From positions 415,001 through 435,000 of the forward strand of contig JACVTC010000111.1 of assembly GCA_016946835.1 (NCBI GenBank): a DNA stretch of 20,000 bases. The letters run 5' to 3'. A program made the position numbers and the translations under genes. A model generated the notes under the pieces. That model had not been told where the DNA came from and searched no databases. It was given only the letters and a program-made list of their open reading frames with translations. Positions within the stretch are counted from its first letter, which is position 1, and each line of letters opens with the position of its first letter. The DNA comes from Neocallimastix lanati (nom. inval.) (lineage: Eukaryota > Neocallimastigomycota > Neocallimastigomycetes > Neocallimastigales > Neocallimastigaceae). Positions 1 to 11,455 of this stretch are shown one piece after another.

Positions 1-36
<36 letters not shown>

Positions 37-98
37 AATAAAAAAAAATAATAATAGTAATAATAATATTGAGTTATATAATTATAATTAATAAAATC
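1..98 (-). other. 3' flank of the CDC5 gene with terminal poly(T)
   Basis: The window opens with 35 T (poly(A) on the minus strand), followed by an A/T-only stretch up to the CDC5 stop codon at 101-99. It is presumably the 3' UTR or downstream spacer of CDC5. No clear AATAAA polyadenylation signal is visible on the minus strand, and the tract is genomic homopolymer of a kind seen repeatedly in this window rather than proof of an mRNA end. Confidence 0.6.
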
Positions 99-3250
<3,152 letters not shown>

Positions 3251-3827
3251 TTTGAAGATTTAACTTTTTTTAATTTATTAGAATGTCATAAAGAAACAAA
3301 AAAAAAATATATATATATATATATGTATGTATATATATATATATTACTAAAAAATTTAAAGTTTTAAAACTTTAAAAATAAATATTAATAAATAAATATA
3401 ATTAAATATTAATAAATAAATATAATTAAATATATAAATAAATAAATATCAAATATTAATAAATAAATAACTATATATATAATAAATAAATAAATATCAA
3501 ATAATTATTAATAAATACTAATAAATATTAAATAAATAACTAAATATTGATAATAAAATAATATCAATAAATAAATTTAGTACGAATAATTATATAATTA
3601 TTAGTACTCTTTAAAAATGTATAAATTATTCATCTAATGTATGTTATTTATTTAAATTATATACTATTTAAGCTTCGATTATTTAATACCAAATAATTAT
3701 AATAAAAAATTAATAAATAAATAATAATAAACAATTAATAAATAAATAATAATAATAATAAATAAAATAATAATAATAAATACTAAAAAATTATAATAAA
3801 TAATAATATTAATAAAATATTAATAAA
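3251..3827. other. AT-only spacer upstream of CDC5
   Basis: Almost pure A/T. It contains AT dinucleotide runs (about 3308-3345) and many imperfect TAAA/AATA units. It presumably includes the CDC5 promoter, but TATA-like strings occur everywhere and no regulatory site can be singled out. No coding signal is seen on either strand. Confidence 0.6.
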
Positions 3828-4372
3828 TAAATAATTATAAAAAATTAAATAAATTAGTTTTATATACAAAACCTTTCAATTAAAAATATTATCTTAACAT
3901 CCATAAAAATATAACATATTTCTTCATTAATTTTTTTTTATTAATATATAATAAAAATTATTAATATTTTAAACTATTTATATTTATTTAAATATTCCCT
4001 ATTTAAAGATAGATTTTCCTTTATAAAAAAAAATCCTATAAAAATATAGAATATTAGAATTTAATAAAAACTTTATAATTTTTTTCCCTTTTTTTTTTTA
4101 AATAATTATAATAAAAAATTAAATAAATTAGTCTTATATACAAAACCTTTCAATTAAAGATATTATCTTAACATCTTTAAAAATATAACATATTTCTTCA
4201 TTAATTTTTTTTTATTAATATATAATAAAAATTATTAATATTTTAAACTATTTATATTTATTTAAATATTCCCTATTTAAAGATAGATTTTCCTTTATAA
4301 AAAAAAATCCTATAAAAATATAGAATATTAGAATTTAATAAAAACTTTATATTTTTTTTTCCCCTTTTTTAA
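3828..4372. repeat. Tandem duplication, two copies of a ~274-bp AT-rich unit
   Basis: The sequence from about 3831 to 4100 recurs at a constant offset of 274 bases (for example AAATTAAATAAATTAG at 3842 and 4116). The copies share ACCTTTCAATTAAA, ATTATCTTAACATC, TATTCCCTATTTAAAGATAG and TATAGAATATTAGAATTTAA. Only a handful of substitutions and one short indel separate them, for example TTTTATATAC versus TCTTATATAC and CATCCATA versus CATCTTTA. A poly(T) tract with CCC closes each copy. The unit is noncoding and was duplicated recently compared with the surrounding decay. Confidence 0.9.
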
Positions 4373-4452
4373 CATTTATTCATTATTTAGTATAATTATT
4401 AATTTTTAATTATTAAAAATTTTAATATAATATATATTCTCTATAATTTTAA

Positions 4453-4658
4453 GGGAGTGGTGCATTTCGCCAATTTTTTTGAAAGCATGTGGCGTATTAA
4501 AAAATGTGGCATTTCGCCAAGTTGAAAATTATTAAATAAATAAATAAATAAATAAAATTATTTTAAATTAATATTTATTTATTCATTTATTTATATCAAT
4601 ATGCCACTTGTTGAAATGCAACCTGGCGAAATGCAATTTGGGGAAATGTAACTCTCTC
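4453..4658 (+). mobile_element. MITE A: 206-bp non-autonomous DNA transposon, Mutator/Merlin-like
   Basis: The left end is GGGAGTGGTGCATTTCGCC. The right end, read inward on the minus strand, is GAGAGAGTTACATTTCCCC. The element is flanked by a 9-bp target duplication with one mismatch (TAATTTTAA at 4444-4452, TAATTTTAC at 4659-4667). The terminal arms consist of ~15-bp modules with core GCATTTCGCC, left and right arms being inverted; the middle is an (AAAT)n tract and AT filler. It has no coding capacity. Known families: 9-bp duplications with G-starting ends occur in Mutator-like elements and in Merlin (8-9 bp). I cannot choose between them without the autonomous partner. Confidence 0.8.
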
Positions 4659-4727
4659 TAATTTTACAATAAAAAAGATTAGAAGAAGATATTTGAAATT
4701 TTAAAAAATAATTATTATATTAAATAT

Positions 4728-5078
4728 GGGAGAGTTGCATTTCCCCAGGTTGCATTTCGCCAAGTGGCGTAGTATTAAAATGTTGCATTTCCCCAAGTTG
4801 CTTTTCGCCAGGTTGCATTTCGACAAGTAGAGTATTGATATAAATAAATGAATAAATAAATAAATATTAATTCAAAATATATTTTTTTTAAAATTGTTTT
4901 TATGTGATATTAATAATATTTAATTTTATTTATTGATTTATTTATTTATTTAATAATTTTCAATTTGGCGAATTGCAATTTGGCGAAATGCCACATTTTT
5001 TTAATACGCCACATGCTTTCAAAAAAATTGGCGAAATGCAATCTGGCGAAATGCAATTTGGCGAAATGCCCCACACCC
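4728..5078 (-). mobile_element. MITE B: 351-bp relative of MITE A in opposite orientation
   Basis: It is flanked by a perfect 9-bp duplication, ATTAAATAT at 4719-4727 and 5079-5087. The ends are GGGAGAGTTGCATTTCCCC (left) and, on the minus strand, GGGTGTGGGGCATTTCGCC (right). Its minus strand aligns with the plus strand of MITE A, sharing GAAAGCATGTGGCGTATTAA, the AAAT tract, and ATTCATTTATTTATATCAATA. It is longer because it carries extra copies of the ~15-bp module at both ends and a longer AT middle. The pair forms a large imperfect inverted repeat that could fold into a hairpin. The only reading frame here (HFAKLHFARLHFANF on the minus strand) is translated repeat. Confidence 0.85.
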
Positions 5079-5143
5079 ATTAAATATATATTCTCTATAA
5101 TTTTACAATAAAAAGGATTAGAAGAAAATAGATGAAATTTTGA

Positions 5144-6584
5144 AAGCAATGATAGTTTTATATAATTTAAATTATATATAAATACTTCAAAATTTATAAA
5201 TTTATTAATAACTATGATAGTGAAAATTATATTTAGTATTATTTATATAGAACTTTTATAATACTTACAATAAACTATTATAAATATTACTTTTTATGTT
5301 TATTTATTGTGAATATTTTCTTTTATATATATATATGGATTTATGTCTTTTTATATATTGATATCATTAGACTTATTTATATATAAAATTATATTCCTAT
5401 ATAAATGTATTTTATGCTTTATTCTTCGTTCCTTTTGTACCTTAAAGATATAGTTTATATTTTTATTTACAAACAGTATGTATGAGTATTAAGATATTTG
5501 AACGGTTATTTCAGTATTTCTTTTTATTATATTCACAATAATCCTTTTTATCTATAAATGTCCCTTTTAAACTTTTATTTTTTTTGTTCTTAATATACAT
5601 TTTAGTAGCATTAAAAAAAAGTATTGTTTTTTTTTTATAGACTGAAGACCTATGTCTCCCCCATATAATATGAGTGTGTATTTAATCGCCATACTGGTAA
5701 ATATATGTATTAAAAAAAAAAAAAGATAATATAAAAAGTAATTTAATAAATATATATTAAATATTAAAAATTAAGCAAATTATTTTTTATATTTAATGTA
5801 TATTTATTTATTCTTTTCTTTTAAAAAAAAATATATTCCTATTATTCCTATTAATTTTATTATTAGGTATTTGTCTAAATTATATTTATTTTATTCATTT
5901 ATTTTATATTAAATTTTTTTATTACTACACTAACAGTATTTCAAAAAATTTTCCACTTTGTATTCACTTTTCAAAATTTATTATGAATAAAGTAAATAAT
6001 ATTCAAGTTTAATTTATTTTTATTATCTATTAGAATTAAATAGAAAATTAAAAATTTAAATGAGATAAAATTAATTTAAATTAATTCAGAAAATAAAAAA
6101 ATTAAATTAATAAAAAAGTATAAAAACATTTTTATTAAATTACCAAATATAGTATTATTTAAAATTAAGTAATATATTAATAATAAAATATAATATATAG
6201 GTTTTATGAAATGTTTTATACAAAATTAAAATAAAAAAATATTTTAATATAAAAAAACAAAATTAAAGATTATATTTTGTTTTATTTATATATTAAATTG
6301 TAATGGTATTTATTAAAAAATAAATAGAATTAATTAATTATTAAGAATATATTATTAATAGAGTAAAAGAATTTTTTTTAAATTTTTTTTTTTTTTACTT
6401 TTGTGTGGAAATTTTATTACTTTTATTATTATATATTTTATATGTATTAACTTATTTAATAAATATATAATTAAAGTATTTCTACATATAATATATATTA
6501 TATTTATTATAATAATATGTTGTACAATTATATTGATCAATCATATTCCAATATGAGAAATGATATTATAAACTAAATAGTATA
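5144..6584. other. AT-rich spacer without a supported gene
   Basis: Mostly A/T, with slightly more mixed composition around 5400-5700. At 5641-5696 a short segment is preceded by a T-run ending in ATAG and followed by GTAAAT, so it resembles a small exon; it could start MSPPYNMSVYLIAIL from the ATG at 5652. No convincing continuation was found (see findings). Short frames near 6355-6540 are low-complexity I/Y/L-rich translations and are not genes. Confidence 0.5.
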
Positions 6585-6718
6585 TTATAATTTTATGCTC
6601 AATACTAATAAATAGTAAAAATTTGATACTTTTATAAAATTGTTATTTTTCTTATAATTTTATGCTCAATACTAATAAATAGTAAAAATTTGATACTTTT
6701 ATAAAATTGTTATTTTTC
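6585..6718. repeat. Perfect 67-bp tandem duplication
   Basis: Bases 6585-6651 are repeated exactly at 6652-6718. The unit contains ATGCTCAATACTAATAAATA and ends in TGTTATTTTTC. There are no mismatches, so it is a very recent duplication or is being homogenised. It is noncoding. Confidence 0.95.
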
Positions 6719-6885
6719 TATACTTTAAATAAGTCATTTCTCATTACCATAAATGGAAAATAGAAATGAATAATTGAAAAATAAATGGAATATTAAAAAA
6801 AAAAAAGAAACAAGAAACAAATAATATACAAATAAAATTAAATAAATAGCTAATGAAAAAAAAAAAGAAATGTCTTATTATTAAT

Positions 6886-7260
6886 TAATAATTAATAATA
6901 AATAATAAATAATAAATAATAAATAATAAATAATAAATAATAAATAATAAATAATAAATAATAAATAATAAATAATAAATAATAAATAATAAATAATAAA
7001 TAATAAATAATAAATAATAAATAATAAATAATAAATAATAAATAATAAATAATAAATAATAAATAATAAATAATAAATAATAAATAATAAATAATAAATA
7101 ATAAATAATAAATAATAAATAATAAATAATAAATAATAAATAATAAATAATAAATAATAAATAATTAAATAATAAATAATAAATAAATAATAAATAATAA
7201 AAAGAGTATTTATTAATAAATAATAAATAATAAATAATAAATAATTAAATAAATAATTAA
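6886..7260. repeat. (AATAAAT)n heptamer microsatellite array, ~370 bp
   Basis: A 7-bp unit AATAAAT is repeated almost without error from about 6886 to 7165. The array then becomes interrupted (AATTAAAT, AAATAAAT, an AAAGAGTATTTATT break near 7200) and fades by about 7260. It resembles a trinucleotide AAT repeat at first sight, but the true period is seven. Confidence 0.9.
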
Positions 7261-8192
7261 ATAAATAGTTATAGTTATATAATTATATAATAAAAGTTTA
7301 ATAATAAATAATTTTATGGATTATTCTTTAATAGGCTTTTTGTTTTATAAAAGAAAAAAAAATTATTCATTTTAAATTTTATATAAATTAAATAAATAAT
7401 AAATAACAGATCAATATTCAATAATAATAAATTATAATAATAATATTCAATATTTAAAATAAAAATAATATTTAAATATATAGATAAACAAAAAACAAAA
7501 AAAAAAAAAAAAAAGGTTTTAAAAAATTATTTGAAATTCAAATACAAAAATAGAAATATTAAAATTTTCCAAATCCAAACCAAAAAAAGAGATTAAAATA
7601 GGAAGTGGTTACAAATACAAATAAATAAGATTATTATTTACTAAATAAATAATGATTTTAATTAATTAATTTGTAAATATTTATATTCAAAATGAATAAA
7701 CAAAAAGATTATTCTAATTAATTCAATATTTACAAAAGTAAATAAATAAATAAATAAATAGATAAATAAATAAATAAATAAATAAATAAAAAACTGATTT
7801 TTATTATTATTTCATTTTGTTCATTATGAGGTTCTCAATTAAATATTTTATAATTGAATGATAAAATTGATGAATGAATAAACATTTGATGGCTGTAGTT
7901 TAATTATTATACATTAAATTATTCTCCTTATATCAATTATATTAATCATTGCTATAATAATAAAGAATAAGCTATTTTTTATTAGTAACTAATAAATATT
8001 AAAAAAGATGTATTGTAAATTAGGAATAAATAGATAATTGAATAATAAATAATAAAGAGATAAATAATAAAAAATAAATAATAAATAATATATAAAATAA
8101 TAATAAATCCTAAATACTAAATAACTGAATAATCAATAATAAATAAATAATATAAAATATAAAGAATAAGTAATGAATAATAATTTTTTTTT
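7261..8192. other. AT-rich spacer with an AAAT tract
   Basis: No gene is seen. The stretch contains a 19-A run near 7496-7514, an (AAAT)n tract at about 7740-7790 with one GATA interruption, and a patchwork of AATAAAT-like units at 8040-8170. The piece around 7800-7930 is slightly less repetitive but has no open frame or RNA-gene signature. Confidence 0.5.
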
Positions 8193-8399
8193 TTAAAAAC
8201 TGACATTAAAGAGGGGGGAGGACAATATAGTCTCCAACCTTTCCCTTAAATGTATCAGGCTCTCATATGATTCTTTGAATACCGTCTCGACATTAACGAG
8301 GACCTCTCTCTAAGCATGGATAATATAAAAGGCATTCTCTATATAACAGGCTTCTTTTCAGTGATCTCTTGAACCATCATCTAGGGAGAAACTACTACT
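8193..8399 (-). pseudogene. Decayed coding-like island, origin unknown
   Basis: This ~200-bp island has clearly more G and C than anything within 2 kb. Read on the minus strand from 8399 to 8193 it gives 69 codons in one frame with only two internal stops (TGA, TAG): SSSFSLDDGSRDH, then KEACYIENAFYIIHA, then REVLVNVETV..., ending RERLETILSSPLFNVSF and TAA. The last 38 codons are uninterrupted, amphipathic and rich in E, L, R and V like real protein, unlike the I/Y/K/N translations of the spacer. I do not recognise the family. It may be the remnant of a transposon ORF or of a host gene; no start codon or splice junction is evident. The plus strand shows no tRNA or snRNA signature. Confidence 0.45.
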
Positions 8400-8739
8400 C
8401 TAATTTATCATTAATTGTTTTTCCTTTTTAATCCCTTGTTATTTTTTTTATTTGTGAAATAATTTTTCTTTTTTTTTCTTCATTTGCGATATAAACTTTT
8501 TTTTTAATAAATTTTAATAATAAATTTTAATAAATGATTATTTGGTAGAAATTCAATTATTGGTGAAAATTAAAATTTTATCATTTATTAATGTCGCTTC
8601 TGATATATTCATAATTAAAATAATCCACATTTTAAATTTCATGTTGAATAATTTTTGTTTCATTAAATTTAGGCATGGAAATATAAAATTTTAAAATTTT
8701 AAAATTAAAAATTAAATATTAAATATTAAAAATAAAAAA

Positions 8740-8882
8740 TAATTAAATAAAAAATAAAAAATAAAAAATAAAAAATAAAAAATAAAAAATAAAAAATAAA
8801 AAATAAAAAATAAAAAATAAAAAATAAAAAATAAAAAATAAAAAAAAAAAATAAAAAATAAAAAATAAAATAAAAAATAATT
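8740..8882. repeat. (TAAAAAA)n heptamer array
   Basis: A 7-bp unit of one T and six A is repeated about 18 times from roughly 8740 to 8882. There is one longer A-run near 8842 and shortened units at the end. It is a second seven-base-period array, distinct from the AATAAAT array at 6886-7260. Confidence 0.85.
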
Positions 8883-9380
8883 AAATAAAAAAAGGTAAAA
8901 AAAAATTCAAAAACCTTTATAGATTATGAATTATTATATTATTTTAATAAAAATTTTTAAACTAAATAAAAGAAAAGAAAAAAAAATAGAAAGAAAAGAA
9001 AAGAAAAAAAATAGAAAGAAAAATAAGAAAAAACCGTATAAAATGAAGAATAGTTTTATTAGTGATAAAGGTCAAATCTTTATGAATCGAGTATTTTTAT
9101 ATAATTAATAATTAATAATTAATAATTAATAATAATTCCTGATTCCTACTTTAATATTTATATATATTTCATTTTTATGTTTAAATAGCATATTTAATTT
9201 TTTTTTTTTTAAAAAAAAGGTTTCAATTTTTAAAAATCATTTCATTGGCTAATGATATTATCCTAATATCAAATCAAACAAATAAATTTTAAATTAATTT
9301 AATTTAAATTAACAAATCTTATTTTTTATAAATAATAAAGTTTATTATTATTTTATTTTATTTTATTTTATTTTATTCAA
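8883..9380. other. AT-rich spacer, A/G-rich then AT
   Basis: Bases 8960-9035 are purine-rich (AAAAGAAA-like), giving a short K/R/E-rich frame at 8926-9108 that starts at an ATG but is low complexity and not supported as a gene. Then come four AATTAATAATT units (about 9105-9135), a T9A8 stretch near 9200 and a short (ATTTT)n tract at about 9349-9376 leading into the minisatellite. Confidence 0.5.
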
Positions 9381-9740
9381 CTTTATATTCATATTTCAAC
9401 TATTTATTTTATTTAATTTTATATTCATATTTCAACTATTTATTTTATTTAATTTTATATTCATATTTCAACTATTTATTTTATTTAATTTTATATTCAT
9501 ATTTCAACTATTTATTTTATTTAATTTTATATTCATATTTCAACTATTTATTTTATTTAATTTTATATTCATATTTCAACTATTTATTTTATTTAATTTT
9601 ATATTCATATTTCAACTATTTATTTTATTTAATTTTATATTCATATTTCAACTATTTATTTTATTTAATTTTATATTCATATTTCAACTATTTATTTTAT
9701 TTAATTTTATATTCATATTTCAACTATTTATTTTATTTAA
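9381..9740. repeat. 36-bp minisatellite, 10 tandem copies
   Basis: Ten 36-bp copies fill exactly 360 bases. The unit consists of TTTTATATTCATATTTCAAC followed by TATTTATTTTATTTAA. All copies are identical except the first base of copy 1 (C instead of T). Because 36 is divisible by three, one plus-strand frame stays open through the whole array and repeats LYSYFNYLFYLI, but it has no ATG and no flanking coding sequence. The near-perfect identity means recent expansion or homogenisation by unequal exchange or replication slippage. Confidence 0.95.
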
Positions 9741-10734
9741 TTTTATTTAATTTTATTTCATTCTATTTTTTCATTTTATTCATTATTTATAAATCACAGT
9801 TAACAACTAAATTTTTATATAATATTCTATCAATTATTTATAATAATATTTTTTTTAATTATTTTCAATTCTATTCCATAATGAATTTTAATTAATAAAT
9901 ATAATAATTTTATTATATTTAACTATAGAGTTGAAATTAATTAGCAATATATTACACTATTAATTATTTTTAAAATTAGGTTTATGTTAAATTGAAAAAA
10001 ATTATTTTTCGGATATATTTAAATATATTATTAATATATTACAATTAATATATTTATTATAAAAATGATCTTAATAAAATAGAAAACTTACATACTGAAA
10101 ACAGAGTATAATAATTATTTGTCTACCAAATAATATATTAAATGGATGGGTTAGATAAATACAACATATGCTTTTTATTATTACCACATATATTATTATT
10201 AATAGAAAAAATATTATAGAAAGATTTAGCATAAATTATTATATTAATGAATATTATATGAATTTTTTTATATTGAATAAATTTCAATACATAGAAATAT
10301 ATATACTAATATATAACATAATACAGAGTAATATATATTTCAATAGAGTATCACTGTAAAGATAATATATAAATTAAGTTTTTTAAAAATTTTTTTTTTT
10401 TTTTTTTGTTACTTAAAAATAAAAAAAAAATTTGGAATAAAATTAAAATAAGATAAAATTAAATTTAAATTAGAGGAATATAGAAAATGAAAAATAGGTT
10501 TGAAATGTTTTTAATTTATATAGTTTTATATATACAATAATAGTATTGTATTTATTATCTTAATAGATTATTTTTATTAGACGATTAAAAATTGTCATAT
10601 ATTACTTATTTATTATCATATCTGGATTTATATTAAAATCATCCCTTTTCTATTATTCTTTTTTCAAATCTTTCAATTATTTATATACTTATTTATTCAT
10701 TCATTTTTTATATTTATATAAATACAAACTAAAA

Positions 10735-10771
<37 letters not shown>

Positions 10772-11455
10772 TATAACAGAAAAATAGAAGGATAGATTAT
10801 AGATAATATATATTTTAATTTTAATTTTAAAAGATTATATTTATAGGATATAACTATCTATTTCAATTTATTATTTATAGAATAGAAAATAAATAAAAAG
10901 TTAGTATGATAATTTAATCATTAAATAAATAATAATAAATATATTTATTGTTATTTGTTTTATCGTAATATTTAAAATTTGAATTTATAATAACTATAAA
11001 AATTACAAAAATTTTAATATATTATAAAGAATTGAATTCATTTATATTATATTTCAAATAATAATAAATAAACAAATTTTAAATAGATTTTATATTTTTA
11101 AGGATATAGTAATATATATATATATATATTTTTTTTTCCATTTTATTTTCATTATATTGAAATATAATTCATATATACCTTACAAATTATAAATAATTAT
11201 TAATTATATTGAAAAAATTTGAATTGAGTAAATTGATATAAGGCTATTAGACATAAAAAATAAGAAAAAAGGGAAATTGGAAATATATATTTTTTTTAAT
11301 AATAAAAAAAAAAACGACATTATTAAATTAAAAAAAAAAAGTATAATAAAATTGTTAAAACATTTATTTTAAAATTAAAATAAAATTTATAATTTTTTAA
11401 AGTATAATAAAATTTAAATTTATATTTATAAGTAAAAAGAACAAAATAATCAAAA
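9741..11455. other. AT-rich spacer upstream of the synthase gene
   Basis: No gene, RNA gene or mobile element is supported. A 34-T homopolymer lies at 10737-10770 and a 17-T run near 10391-10407. The frame at 10168-10359 is an I/Y/N-rich random translation. The last few hundred bases before 11456 presumably carry the synthase promoter, but no element stands out from the AT background. Confidence 0.5.

Larger units (their letters stand above)
4426..5143. repeat. Duplicated host segment flanking and hosting two MITEs
   Basis: A host sequence with TATATATTCTCTATAATTTTA followed by CAATAAAAA(A/G)GATTAGAAGAA and GAAATTTT occurs twice in direct orientation. Copy 1 is 4426-4452 plus 4659-4706, interrupted by MITE A. 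Copy 2 is about 5082-5143, immediately after MITE B. Removing both elements and one copy of each target duplication leaves a short tandem repeat, so the host segment was duplicated before or together with the insertions. Confidence 0.75.

Noticed and set aside
1-35. Poly(T) at the window start as a retrotransposon tail
   Set aside because: Similar homopolymers occur throughout the spacer without any attached element, and nothing retroelement-like precedes it on the minus strand.
4946-5149. Minus-strand 67-residue frame with HFAKLHFARLHFANF
   Set aside because: It is the translation of the 15-bp MITE modules; there is no conservation signal and it runs across the element boundary.
6355-6540. 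Minus-strand 61-residue I/Y/K-rich frame
   Set aside because: The composition is what random AT-only DNA gives; no domain, no splice context.
6886-7260. Telomere-like or CRISPR-like repeat array
   Set aside because: A pure 7-bp A/T unit without spacers or G-rich strand; it is an internal microsatellite.
8350-8400. Box C/D snoRNA-like strings (TAGATGATGG and CTGA) on the minus strand
   Set aside because: The spacing is too short, there are no paired terminal stems and no C'/D' boxes in the right places; the coding-like reading fits better.
8926-9108. Plus-strand 60-residue K/R/E-rich frame
   Set aside because: It comes from an AAAAGAAA-like purine tract; only the last 20 codons look mixed, too little to support a gene.
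10168-10359. Plus-strand 63-residue frame
   Set aside because: I/Y/N-rich translation of A/T-only sequence, with no supporting feature.
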